From positions 124,001 to 188,000 of the forward strand of contig NZ_JBDXXH010000008.1 of NCBI RefSeq assembly GCF_040373385.1: a stretch of DNA of 64,000 bases. The letters are read 5' to 3'. This DNA is from Nitratidesulfovibrio sp. Its GTDB lineage: Bacteria; Desulfobacterota; Desulfovibrionia; Desulfovibrionales; Desulfovibrionaceae. This document shows, piece by piece, positions 26,177-35,015 of this stretch. Made by a program: the position numbers and the translations under genes. The stretch's first letter is position 1; each line of letters begins with the position of its first letter. The notes below the pieces were generated by a model. It saw only the letters and a program-made list of their open reading frames with translations. It was not told where the DNA came from and searched no databases.

Positions 26177-27730
26177 TTATCTGTCGCCGCCACCGTTGCC
26201 GTTCGTCGTGGGCCGCAGCAGGCAGGCGATGGCGTGGAACACGGTCTGCACGTAGCGGCCGGACAGCACTTCCGGCAGGGGGAAGCAGGGGGGATCTTCG
26301 GAGGGTTCGCACCCGGCCAGCGCGGTGAAGGTGCGGCGCGACAGCTCTTCCAGCGGTTGTTCCAGCATCTCCACCCACAGCCGCTCGCCCTCGCCGGGGC
26401 CGTCGCCGGACAGGTCGGAACCGGACAGGTCGGAGCCGGGCGGGCCGGAGCCGGGCGTCGCATGGGCGGTCGGCGGGATGTCCGACAGGCGGCAGCGCAG
26501 CGGGCGGCGGGCGAAAAGCATGCACCGCCCTGCGGGTTCGCCGGGGGTGACGGATGGGGCGGTATTTTCCGGGGCGGGGTTTGCGGCGGTCTCACCGGCA
26601 GCCGCCGTTTCAACTGGCCCACCCACCTCGATCATCCCGTCTGCTCCGCCCGGCCCAACCGTTCCAACCGCTCCAACCGTTCGGGCCAGCAGCGGACAGG
26701 CGGTCCGGTTCGCCGGGACGTTGGCATCATCCGCCCCACGGAAGGGCACGCCCGCATCAGCGCCCATATCCCTGTTGGGAACGGGGACGGCTGCGGACTC
26801 CATGCGGGGGGCGCGGTACGCCCGGCAGGCCTCCTGCACGGCCCCGCGCTGGGCGGCGGTCAGCAGGGTGTCGGCGCTGCGGGCCAGGGCCGCCGCCTCC
26901 ACCAGCGTCACCACCGGGGGCACGCGGCAGCAGCGGGCATGGTCGCGCCCGCACTGCGGCGCGTTGGCCATGTGGGGCATGGCGCGCAGGGCGGCATCCA
27001 GCCGGGCGGCCAGGGCCTCGTATTCGGCCAGCACGGGCAAAAGATCGTCATGGCGGGCGGGTTCCGGCGCGGGTTCGCGCAGGGTAAGGGCGCGGTTGCG
27101 GCGCCCATAACGGCGCAGGGCGCTCCACTGGCGGTAGTTGGCGGGCTTGGAACGCAGGCGGCGCATCAGGCGTTCGGTGCGGCGTTGGCCCAGCCCCCGG
27201 CGCAGCAGGTAGGCGTTCAGCACCGTGCCAGTGCGGCCTATGCCGTAGCGGCAGTGAATGTACACCCGGCGGCCCAGGTACACGGCCTCGTCCAGCCAGT
27301 CCAGGGCCTGCTCCAGTGCGGCCTCGTCCGGGGCGTGTTCGTCCTCTATGGGCAGGTAGAACACGTCGAAGCCCCGCTCCTGCTCCAGGTCGGCCAGCAC
27401 GCACAGTTCTTCGCACAGGTTCAGGATGGCCTGGATGCCTTGCTCGCGCAGGGCATCGAGGTGTTCGCGCGTTACCGGCGCGGGCCCGGCGGCGATGTGC
27501 TGGGTGACCCAGGTGACCGGAAACGTGGGATGGCCCGACGGGGCCTGGGTGGTCAGGGCGTTGCGCAGGAAGGCCGCCACCCCCCGCGCGGCGCGTTGCA
27601 GCAGCCCCCCCTTGCGGGACGAGCCGCCGTCCTGTCCTTCGGGTGTCGGGGCCTGCGACGGCCCGCGCGCGGGGCCGCCCGGCGGCGGTGCGGCTGGCGG
27701 GGCGGATGGGGGCTGCGCGGGCGCGGTCAT
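26177..27730 (-). CDS. Dual-specificity/tyrosine phosphatase with Cys-rich C-terminal region
   Basis: The 517-residue product has a phosphatase domain at about residues 65-215 with the CX5R loop HCRYGIGRTG (Cys160, Arg166) and the general acid region LPIEDEHAPDE. The C-terminal half contains cysteine groups CGRDHARCC, ACPLL and RCMLFARRPLRCRL in a spacing like YkgJ/UPF0153 metal-chelating domains, split by low-complexity linkers. The ATG overlaps the stop of the PEP-synthase-like gene by ATGA, so the two are translationally coupled. A role in dephosphorylating a phospho-Ser/Thr/Tyr or phosphohistidine partner is plausible but not shown. A SGSDLSGSDLSG repeat lies near residue 440. Confidence 0.85.
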   Translation of the reverse strand: MTAPAQPPSAPPAAPPPGGPARGPSQAPTPEGQDGGSSRKGGLLQRAARGVAAFLRNALTTQAPSGHPTFPVTWVTQHIAAGPAPVTREHLDALREQGIQAILNLCEELCVLADLEQERGFDVFYLPIEDEHAPDEAALEQALDWLDEAVYLGRRVYIHCRYGIGRTGTVLNAYLLRRGLGQRRTERLMRRLRSKPANYRQWSALRRYGRRNRALTLREPAPEPARHDDLLPVLAEYEALAARLDAALRAMPHMANAPQCGRDHARCCRVPPVVTLVEAAALARSADTLLTAAQRGAVQEACRAYRAPRMESAAVPVPNRDMGADAGVPFRGADDANVPANRTACPLLARTVGAVGTVGPGGADGMIEVGGPVETAAAGETAANPAPENTAPSVTPGEPAGRCMLFARRPLRCRLSDIPPTAHATPGSGPPGSDLSGSDLSGDGPGEGERLWVEMLEQPLEELSRRTFTALAGCEPSEDPPCFPLPEVLSGRYVQTVFHAIACLLRPTTNGNGGGDR

Positions 27731-30381
27731 GGCGCGTTCCCGCTCGCGGTATCGAGCCGGGACAGGAAATCGTCGGCCATGGCCTCCGCCTCGTCCACAT
27801 CGCCGATGCGCACGTCCAGCAGGCGCGTTTCCGCCAGCAGCATGCCCAGCATGGCAAGGCGTTTCTGGATCACGGCGTCGGCGTCCGGGCCGTGGCGGGC
27901 GTCCAGCAGGTCGCCGCGTGTCTTCACGGCAAAGCCCTGGCGGGCCAGCACCCGTTCCAGCACCCGGATGCGCAGTTCGCGCCCTTCCGCCGCCGCGCCG
28001 CCGCCCTTGAAGCGGAACTGGATGTAGTTGGTGCGGTCGTCGGGCGAGCACAGGGTGTCCACCAGCGCGAAATGGTAGCCGAAGCGCATCATCAGGTGCG
28101 CGTAGTGGGCGGAGATCACCGCATAGCTGGCCAGCTGGGGCGCATCCCGCCGGAAGATGCCCCCGCTGATGCGGTCCAGCTCGTTCCAGTCCGCCGCCGG
28201 GGGCATGTTGGCCCACAGCTCGCGCGCGGCGGACAGGCCGAACCACAACGCCCACATGGGTGTGGAGCGGAAGTCGTCGGGGCCGATCTCTTCCTTGCCC
28301 GCCGCCGTGGGAAACAGCCCGTCCTCGATGTTCAGCACGTACATGATCATGGGCACGTCGGTGCGCAGCTTCTTGGCGCCGCCAAGGCCGCGCCCGCCGC
28401 GCCCCACGAGGGAGAACATCTCGGCCACGCCGCGCTCGTGGGCAAAGCGCACCAGATCGTGCATGGACCGGCAGTTTTCGGGCGCGAAGTCGCTGGATGC
28501 CGGGTCCGTCAGGTTCAGCTTGGCGATGTGCTGCATGGCCCGGGCCAGACGGCGCATGCCGCCGCGCCGTTCGCGGGCCGCTGCCGCAGCCTTGCGCCGG
28601 GCTCGGGGCCGCGAACCGTCCCCCGTTTCGTGGGGGGGCTTGCCCGCATGCACCCGGCCCGTGGCCCCGTCCACGGTGACCACTGTTCCATCCGGAATGG
28701 CCGTGAACGGATCGGCGATGCCGGTGACCACGGGCAGCCCGAACTCGCGGGCCACCGAGGCGAAATGGCAGGCCCGGCTGCCGGTCTGGGCCACCACGGC
28801 CTCCAGCCGGTCGATGATCCGGGTCAGCGAAGGACCAAGGGTGGTGGTGACCAGCACGGTGCCCTGGGGCATGTCGCCGATTTCGCAGCAGATGGCCGCA
28901 TGGCGGGCCGTGCCGCTGCCCACCCCGGCGGAGACCGGTTCGCTGCCTTCAGCCAGCAGGGGCAGGCTGTCATGAGCTGCGCCAAATGCAGCGGGTGCGG
29001 GGGGCGCGGCGGGCGCGGTGCCTTCTGCGCCGTCCATTCCGTTCGGGCCATCCTGCCCGGCATCCGGCCCCTTTTCCGCCCCGGCGGTCTGTTCCGGCAC
29101 GATGCCGTGTTCCGTGCCGCCGGGCACCGGGCGCGACTGCACGATGAAGATGCGCCCCGCCGTATCCAGCACCCATTCCACGTCCTGCGGCTCGCCGAAC
29201 AGGCTTTCCAACTCGCGGCCATAACGGGCCAGGCGCTTCATGTCTTCGGTCGTCAGCAGGGGCGTGGTCGGCACCGGCTGCGCAAGCGTGGCCCCCACGG
29301 CTTCGGGCCGTTCCAGAATGCGGCTGCGCGGGCGGCGCGACAGCCACGCCGATTGCGCGGGCGTGTCGCCGCTGACCAGCACGTCGCCGGTGCCCGCCAC
29401 GGCGTGCACGGCGGTGACGCCCTCGGCCAGTTCCTCTGCGGGCAGGCGGCGCGGCGGGTCCGGGTCGCGGGTATAGATCACCCCGGCGCAGGCCGCGTCC
29501 AGCATGGGCATGAGCAGCGCGGCCATGGGGGTTTCCGCGTCGGCCAGGCCATGCAGGATGCGGTAGGACAGGGCGCGCGGCTGGTACTTGGAGGCCACCA
29601 CCCGCTTCCAGGCCATGCCCGCGTGGCCCGGTTCCACCCCCAGCACGCTGGCGTACTGCCCGGCGAAGGACACCGGGCCGTCTTCCGCCACGGCGCTGCT
29701 GCGCACGGCAAGCGGGGCGCGCAGGGGACTCATGGCGTAGGCGGCGGTAAGGATGTCCTCTTCCAGCCGGGGCGGCAGTTCCGCCTTCATGATCATGGCC
29801 CGCAGTTCCTCGGAAATGGCGGCCAGTTCGTCGGGACGCGACAGGCGCAGGCTGCGCAGGCGCGCGTCGATGGGCTCGCGCAGTTCGTTGTGCTCGATGA
29901 AGTAATGGTAGGCGGCGGCGGTGACCACCGTGGCGTCGGGCACGGGCAGCATGGACTGGCTGCGCACGGTGGCCAGGCGCGCGGCCTTGCCGCCCGCGCG
30001 GTCCGGGTGCTGGTGCGCTTCCGCCAGGGGGATGACGTAGGGGGGGGCCAGGTCCGGCTCGGGCACGCTGACCGCCATGCGCATGTAGAAGGCGATCTTG
30101 TTGCAGTAGTCGGCAAGGCCCATGTACCGGGCGGGGTTCATCTCCATCAGCTGCCCCAGCATGGCGCGCACCGCGTCGTCCAGCTGGTCGGCCAGTTCGA
30201 TCACGCGCGACCAGTCCACCTTCTCGTTGCCGTAGTGGATGTCCTCCAGTTCGGCGATGAGTTCGAGGCTGCGCGAATCGTGCCGCAACAGCTCGCGGAA
30301 CGCGTTGTACTTGCGCCGCAGCAGGGTGCCGGGCGCGAAGACCTGGTAGGTCCAGTGACGGAACAGTTCGCCGATGGCCAT
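27727..30381 (-). CDS. PEP-synthase/PPDK-like protein with ATP-grasp and phosphohistidine domains
   Basis: The 884-residue product has a helical N-terminus, then a pyruvate-phosphate-dikinase N-terminal ATP-binding domain (about 125-420) with AVRSSAVAEDGPVSFAGQY, and a swivelling phosphohistidine domain with His539 in RACHFASVAREFGLPVV. The C-terminal 280 residues (MHDLVRFAHERGVAEMFS, DDFRSTPMWALWFGLS) do not look like the PEP-binding TIM barrel, so the phosphate acceptor is likely not pyruvate. Rifampin phosphotransferase has comparable ATP and His parts. A spacer of about 80 residues rich in Gly/Ala/Pro precedes the His domain. AAGGGAG lies upstream of the start. It follows a single-domain response regulator and overlaps the phosphatase gene. 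Confidence 0.85.
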   Translation of the reverse strand: MAIGELFRHWTYQVFAPGTLLRRKYNAFRELLRHDSRSLELIAELEDIHYGNEKVDWSRVIELADQLDDAVRAMLGQLMEMNPARYMGLADYCNKIAFYMRMAVSVPEPDLAPPYVIPLAEAHQHPDRAGGKAARLATVRSQSMLPVPDATVVTAAAYHYFIEHNELREPIDARLRSLRLSRPDELAAISEELRAMIMKAELPPRLEEDILTAAYAMSPLRAPLAVRSSAVAEDGPVSFAGQYASVLGVEPGHAGMAWKRVVASKYQPRALSYRILHGLADAETPMAALLMPMLDAACAGVIYTRDPDPPRRLPAEELAEGVTAVHAVAGTGDVLVSGDTPAQSAWLSRRPRSRILERPEAVGATLAQPVPTTPLLTTEDMKRLARYGRELESLFGEPQDVEWVLDTAGRIFIVQSRPVPGGTEHGIVPEQTAGAEKGPDAGQDGPNGMDGAEGTAPAAPPAPAAFGAAHDSLPLLAEGSEPVSAGVGSGTARHAAICCEIGDMPQGTVLVTTTLGPSLTRIIDRLEAVVAQTGSRACHFASVAREFGLPVVTGIADPFTAIPDGTVVTVDGATGRVHAGKPPHETGDGSRPRARRKAAAAARERRGGMRRLARAMQHIAKLNLTDPASSDFAPENCRSMHDLVRFAHERGVAEMFSLVGRGGRGLGGAKKLRTDVPMIMYVLNIEDGLFPTAAGKEEIGPDDFRSTPMWALWFGLSAARELWANMPPAADWNELDRISGGIFRRDAPQLASYAVISAHYAHLMMRFGYHFALVDTLCSPDDRTNYIQFRFKGGGAAAEGRELRIRVLERVLARQGFAVKTRGDLLDARHGPDADAVIQKRLAMLGMLLAETRLLDVRIGDVDEAEAMADDFLSRLDTASGNAP

Positions 30382-30519
30382 TGCGCTCCCTTGCGAAAGT
30401 GGTGATGGCGGAGACAGGGCATCAGGCTCGGCAGGACAGCGTTGACGCGCCCGGCCCGGCCCTTGCCGGTCGCCGTTTCCGTGACCGCACGGGCGTTACC
30501 CGTCCCTAGCGCCCGGGCG

Positions 30520-30879
30520 CTACGCGCCCAGCACCTCTGCCACCTTGCTTTCCAGTTCGTCCTTGTCGATGGGCTTCACGCAGTACTCGTTGGCACCCAG
30601 GCGCAACGATTCGCGCGCCGTTTCCAGGGTGGGGTAGCCGGTCAGCATGATCACCCGGATGTCCGGGCGCAGCTTTTTCATTTCTTCCAGCACCTCCACC
30701 CCGGTCATGCGCCGCAGCTTCATGTCCAGGATGGCCAGGTCCGCGCCCCTGCCGCGCACGTGGGCAATGGCCTCTTCCTCGTCCGTGAACACCGAGACCG
30801 CGTGCCCCTTGCGCTCCAGGATGCGCTTGATCAGCACCCCCGCGTCGATGACGTCGTCCAGCACGATGATGTCCGCCAT
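30520..30879 (-). CDS. Single-domain response regulator
   Basis: The 119-residue protein is a receiver domain with no output domain: acidic pair LDD at 7-9, phospho-acceptor Asp52 in LAILDMKLRR, Thr in MLTGYPT and Lys in CVKPIDKDE. Such proteins act by phosphorelay or by protein contact. AAGGAA precedes the ATG at 30879. It lies between the kinase gene (31124-33286) and the PEP-synthase-like gene (27727-30381), so it is probably a target of that kinase and may control the downstream enzyme. Confidence 0.92.
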   Translation of the reverse strand: MADIIVLDDVIDAGVLIKRILERKGHAVSVFTDEEEAIAHVRGRGADLAILDMKLRRMTGVEVLEEMKKLRPDIRVIMLTGYPTLETARESLRLGANEYCVKPIDKDELESKVAEVLGA

Positions 30880-30945
30880 GGGCTTCCTTCTTTGTTTTCT
30901 GCCTCTTGTTCCGGGGCGTGTGTTGTTTTTGTTCGCCTCCGGCGG

Positions 30946-31155
30946 GCAGGGGGCATCCGCCCCCTGCACCCCCTTTTGGGAAAGATTACCCGACAAATAA
31001 ACGGTTTAGGGGGGAGCCCCAGCCGTTGGTGAGCGCGCAGCGCGAACCTTACGGATGGGGACAGCAACGCGGGGTCCGGGGAGGGAGACCCTTTGCCTCA
31101 GCCGTTAGGCGAGCTTGCAAGCCTTACGGCTGAGGCAAAGGGTCTCCCTCCCCGG
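30946..31155. repeat. Palindromic intergenic repeat, copy A
   Basis: The unit starts with GCAGGGGGC-ATCC-GCCCCCTGC, passes an AATAAA-GGTTTAGGGGGGAG segment and ends with a long hairpin (31076-31155): 35-base arms, one mismatch, loop GAGCTTGCAA. Related copies lie at 47812-48105 and 51890-52056. The right arm contains the last codons and stop of the histidine kinase. Confidence 0.85.
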
Positions 31156-33286
31156 TTGTTTTCTCATTTTCGGAATTTTGTACCTTGGCCCTGGGGTCGG
31201 TATCGGGCAGGTCGGCGGCACCCAGCGGTTCCAGGGGCAGGACCACGCGGAACACGGTGCCGGGGCCGCGCGTAGCGCCCTGGGGCATGCTTTCGTCGAT
31301 GAAGCCGGGCGGCAGGGGGCTGTGCGCCTCTATGAACCCTTCGTGGTCTTCGATGATGCCGAAGGACACGGACAGGCCGAGGCCGGTGCCCTTGCCCACG
31401 GGCTTGGTGGAAAAGAACGGGTCGAAGATCTTTTGCAGGTTGGGTTCGGGGATGCCGATGCCGGTATCGGCGAACCAGGCGGTGACGGTCATGTTCATGA
31501 TGTCCAGCCGGGTGCGCACCTTGATCAGCCCGCCGCCCGGCATGGCGCCGGAGGCGTTGTGCAAGAGGTTCATCCACACCTGCTTCAGCTTTTCGGGCGC
31601 GCCGTAGATGACGGGCAGCCGGTCGTCGAGGTCGGCGAGGATGGTCACGTTCTCCAGCGAGAAGGTGTGGCGCACCAGCGAGACCACTTCCATGATGGAG
31701 TTGTTGAAGCACATCTCCTTCTTCTGGCTTTGGGTCTGGCGCGAAAAGCCCAGCAGGTCGGAGACGATCTTGCGGCAGAACTTGGCCTGCTTCTCGATGA
31801 TTTGCAGGTCCTGGTGCATCTGGGCGTCCGGGGGCACGTCCTCTTGCAGCAGTTGGGCGTACCCCAGGATGATGCCGAGGGGGGTGTTGATCTCGTGCGC
31901 CACGCCTCCGGCCAGCTTGCCGACAGATTCCATCTTCTGCGACTGGATGAGCTGGTCCTGGTAACTGCGGATGGCGGTAATGTCGCGCGCGGTGGACAAC
32001 ACGCCGATGATGCGGCCGGTTTCGTCGGACACGGGCACCTTGACCAGATGGAACCATTCGTCGCGCCCGTGTCCGAAGTCGGAAGCGGTTTCGTTTCCGA
32101 TGGTGTCGCGGCGGTCCTGCGATTCTCGGTACACGGGGTGGCCGCCGGTGAGGATGGCGCGGTTTTCGGCCACGCGCAACTCCGCCGTGTCGCGCGGAAA
32201 GATGTCGAAGTCGCTCTTGCCGATGATCTCGGACGGGGGCAGGCCCAGCGAATCGGCAAAGGCCTTGTTCACGGAAAGGTAGCGCAGGTGCTCGTCGAGC
32301 AGGGCCAGCCGGTCGGGGGTCACTTCCAGGATGGTGCGCATGATGCCCTGCTGGCGGGTCAGGTCGCGCTCGGTCTCGCGCAGTTCGGCGATGTGGGCGC
32401 GCAGGGCGTGGGCCATGACGTCGAAGGTGTCGGCCAGTTCCTCTATCTCGTCACCGGCAAAGGTTTCGTACACCTCGCACTGGCGGCACTGGGCGAGCTT
32501 TGCGGGGTAGGCCCTGCCGTCGCAGCCCGCGCAGGCGGTGCCCTTGATGTACCAGCAGCGGCGTTCGGTGTCGCCGTAGGCGGGGCAGTCGGTGCGGCCG
32601 CACAGCCGCTGTTCCCAGCAGTTGCGCCGGGCGGATGTGGTGGCGGGCAGGTGCAGGTTGCCGCGCACGATTTCTTCCGCGTGTTCCTTCAGCGCGCCGA
32701 TGCGGGCGGTGATGCGTTTGGCGAAGTGGGCGCTGATGACCACGGCCACCAGCAGCGCCACCACCGAAAGCCCGCTGATGGCGAAGATCATGCCGTTGAC
32801 CACGTCCAGCACCTTGGTGCGCGAAAGCCCGATGCGGATGGTGCCGAATTCGCGCCCGCCCACCATCACCGGCGCGGCAAAGTCGTAGATGCGCTCGCGC
32901 CCGGTATCCAGCAGGCGCACGGCAAGGTGGCCGTCTTCGGCCTCGTTGGCTTCCAGCAGGTCCAGCGGAAAGGTGCGGCCAAAGGTGTGGGCCAGCACCT
33001 GGCCGCGCTCGTCCGCGATGAAGGCGTAGACGATGTCGCTGTCCACGTTCAGCAGTTCGTCCACCAGGTTCTTCAGGCGCAGGAAGTCGGTGGACAGCAT
33101 GGGGTCTGCCGCGCGCAGGGCCAGGTTGGTGGCCAGTACCGCACCGCGCCGCTTGCTTTCCTCTATGAGCGCGTTGGCCGCGATGCGGGTGACGAACAGG
33201 GCCAGCAGCGCGGCCACGAACAGCACGATGAGCGTGATGCCGAGGTTGAGCTTGCGGCGAAAGTTCAGGCGGCGCAGCAGGTTCAT
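31124..33286 (-). CDS. Membrane histidine kinase with Cys-rich linker and PAS domain
   Basis: The 720-residue product has a membrane helix at about 14-36 (ITLIVLFVAALLALFV), an extracytoplasmic sensor domain, a second helix near 165-190, then a HAMP region interrupted by a cysteine cluster (NCWEQRLCGRTDCPAYG, RRCWYIKGTACAGCDG, CRQCEVYE). A PAS domain (about 330-455), the phospho-acceptor His in GGVAHEINTPLG and an ATPase domain with WMNLLHNASGAM, DTGIGIP and GKGTGLGLS follow. The ATG overlaps the stop of the PhnD-like gene (ATGA), which suggests the binding protein feeds the sensor. The last ten codons come from repeat copy A. Confidence 0.93.
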   Translation of the reverse strand: MNLLRRLNFRRKLNLGITLIVLFVAALLALFVTRIAANALIEESKRRGAVLATNLALRAADPMLSTDFLRLKNLVDELLNVDSDIVYAFIADERGQVLAHTFGRTFPLDLLEANEAEDGHLAVRLLDTGRERIYDFAAPVMVGGREFGTIRIGLSRTKVLDVVNGMIFAISGLSVVALLVAVVISAHFAKRITARIGALKEHAEEIVRGNLHLPATTSARRNCWEQRLCGRTDCPAYGDTERRCWYIKGTACAGCDGRAYPAKLAQCRQCEVYETFAGDEIEELADTFDVMAHALRAHIAELRETERDLTRQQGIMRTILEVTPDRLALLDEHLRYLSVNKAFADSLGLPPSEIIGKSDFDIFPRDTAELRVAENRAILTGGHPVYRESQDRRDTIGNETASDFGHGRDEWFHLVKVPVSDETGRIIGVLSTARDITAIRSYQDQLIQSQKMESVGKLAGGVAHEINTPLGIILGYAQLLQEDVPPDAQMHQDLQIIEKQAKFCRKIVSDLLGFSRQTQSQKKEMCFNNSIMEVVSLVRHTFSLENVTILADLDDRLPVIYGAPEKLKQVWMNLLHNASGAMPGGGLIKVRTRLDIMNMTVTAWFADTGIGIPEPNLQKIFDPFFSTKPVGKGTGLGLSVSFGIIEDHEGFIEAHSPLPPGFIDESMPQGATRGPGTVFRVVLPLEPLGAADLPDTDPRAKVQNSENEKTTGEGDPLPQP

Positions 33287-34227
33287 TCCAGCCCCACCTT
33301 GGACGGGTCGAGCCGCAGCTTGGAAAACAGTTCGCGGCAGGGGTCGTAGTCGCGGTCGGTGGTGGGAATGATGCCGCGCATGCCTGCGGCGGCCAGGATG
33401 CGTTCGTGCTCTGGGTCGTTTTCCGAAAGCGCGAACAGGGCGCTGGCGATGCGCTGCACGATGTCCGGGTCCAGCCCCTTGCGCGCGGCATAGACCCAAC
33501 TGGGGTATTCGCGGGTGTTGGCCACCACCTTCAGGGCGGAAAGGTCCACCTTGCCTTCCAGGATGCCCAGGGTGCCCTCGCGGATCGAGGCGATATCGTA
33601 GCGGCCCGCGTACACGCCGAGCACGGCTTTTTCCTGCTTGCCGCCGGGGCCGGGGGCAAAGGCGATTTCGGCGAAGTCGCTTTCCGACAGGCCCTTGTCG
33701 CGAAAATGGCCCAGCACGAACAGGTAGCCCCCGGCGGAATAGGGGTCCACGGCGATCCAGCGCTTGCCCCGGCAGTCCTGTTCGTTCCTGATGGCGGAGT
33801 TGTCGGCGCGGGCGATGATCTGCCCCCGGAACGTGGCCCGGCCCGAAGGTTCGACGATGCCCGCGAAGGCCCGCGCGCCGCTTTGCGCCAGCAGCACGTA
33901 GGTCATGGGGTTGGAGAAGGAGATGTCGATCTCGCCGCGCTCCACCATGCGGCGGTGCGCCTCGAAGGTGTCGGGGAACACCTGGCGGATGGCGAGCCCC
34001 GTGGACTTTTGCAGGTATTCCACAAGGGCGCGGTGGCGCAGGTACGAGGTGGAGTGCGAATACTGGGGCAGGTAGGCGTAGGTGATGGCGGGTACCGCTT
34101 CGGGGGCCTTCACTTCTGCCCGGCGGGTCATGTCCACCAGGGTCGCGGGTTCGCTGTCCCACCATAACTGGATGGCGGCGGCGACGACCATGACAAGGGC
34201 GGCTATGGCGAGAAAGCGTGTGCGCAC
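33283..34227 (-). CDS. PhnD-like phosphate/phosphonate-type substrate-binding protein
   Basis: The 314-residue product has an N-terminal signal or anchor segment (FLAIAALVMVVAAAIQLWW) and a periplasmic binding protein fold of the PhnD group: ISFSNPMTYVLLAQSGARAF, DPYSAGGYLFVLGHF and YDIASIREGTLGIL. No ABC transporter genes are next to it; instead it is translationally coupled to a histidine kinase, so it probably acts as the sensing subunit. The start is GTG at 34227 with GGAG upstream. Ligand unknown: phosphonate, phosphite, sulfonate or an unrelated anion are all possible. Confidence 0.88.
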   Translation of the reverse strand: MRTRFLAIAALVMVVAAAIQLWWDSEPATLVDMTRRAEVKAPEAVPAITYAYLPQYSHSTSYLRHRALVEYLQKSTGLAIRQVFPDTFEAHRRMVERGEIDISFSNPMTYVLLAQSGARAFAGIVEPSGRATFRGQIIARADNSAIRNEQDCRGKRWIAVDPYSAGGYLFVLGHFRDKGLSESDFAEIAFAPGPGGKQEKAVLGVYAGRYDIASIREGTLGILEGKVDLSALKVVANTREYPSWVYAARKGLDPDIVQRIASALFALSENDPEHERILAAAGMRGIIPTTDRDYDPCRELFSKLRLDPSKVGLE

Positions 34228-34253
34228 CGGCGGCTCCGGAAGTGAAAGGCGGG

Positions 34254-34928
34254 CTAGCCGCCGTCTCGACTGTTGTGCGGGGCGTGATGGGCGTGACTGA
34301 TCGGACCTGGGCGGCTATCGGAACCGTCGGGGGCAAGGGCCGAGGATTCCGGTGCGTCGGGGGTTGCGTCGGGGATCACGCCGGGTGGCGGCGTGGCGGC
34401 CCAGGCCTGCAAGCGGGTGAACCACCCAATTCGGGACATGGCGCTGGCATAGGTGACGCGCAACGGAATGTACAGAAGCAGGAACCAGAACAGCGTGGAG
34501 GGCTGCTGGCCGATGAGCGGGGCGTCCCACGGCAGTTCCGGGGTAGCCCCGGCAAAGCGCATGTCCATCCAGGCCAGGGCGAAGGGCAGGGGAATGATGG
34601 ACACGCAGAACATGGCCCCGCCCAGCGAGAAATAGTGGCCGAAGGCATCGTGGGCCTGGCTGTTGACGGCCTTGTAGCTTTCCTTGTCGCCCGCGCGCAG
34701 GGCCGCTTCCGATAACTTGTGATGATGCTCCATGCCATGGCGCAGTTCTGCCAGGCGGCGGCGGTTGAGGCGCGTGGCGCACAGCGAAAAACCGCTGCCG
34801 AGCACGATGCACCACAGGGCCAGCACTGCCGTGCCCAGCACGAAGCCTGCCAGGGCGTTGCCCGGCAGCCGGTAGGGCGCGATGAGGAGGGGGTCCAGCC
34901 AGGCAAGGGCGGCGTGCAGGGTGTCCAT
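34254..34928 (-). CDS. Small multi-pass membrane protein, function unknown
   Basis: The 224-residue product has about three hydrophobic segments (LAGFVLGTAVLALWCIVLGS, GGAMFCVSIIPLPFALAW, STLFWFLLLYIPLRVTYA) and a charged helical hairpin between the first two (RLAELRHGMEHHHKLSEAAL), an arrangement reminiscent of the DUF106/EMC3 group, though I am not sure of that. The tail is Pro/His-rich. No good ribosome binding site precedes the ATG at 34928. It lies 87 bases after the TauE-type gene, behind a terminator, and 26 bases before the PhnD-like gene, so it likely leads that operon. Confidence 0.72.
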   Translation of the reverse strand: MDTLHAALAWLDPLLIAPYRLPGNALAGFVLGTAVLALWCIVLGSGFSLCATRLNRRRLAELRHGMEHHHKLSEAALRAGDKESYKAVNSQAHDAFGHYFSLGGAMFCVSIIPLPFALAWMDMRFAGATPELPWDAPLIGQQPSTLFWFLLLYIPLRVTYASAMSRIGWFTRLQAWAATPPPGVIPDATPDAPESSALAPDGSDSRPGPISHAHHAPHNSRDGG

Positions 34929-34965
34929 GATGCGTCAGGTTGCCTTCGTTTGCGGAAAAAGGAAA

Positions 34966-34992
34966 GGGGGCGGGACCGTGGCCCCGCCCCCC
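34966..34992 (-). terminator. Terminator of the TauE-type gene
   Basis: The palindrome GGGGGCGGG / CCCGCCCCC is followed on the minus strand by TTTCCTTTTTC. Confidence 0.8.
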
Positions 34993-35015
34993 GGCGTATA
35001 CGGCGGGATGCGCGG

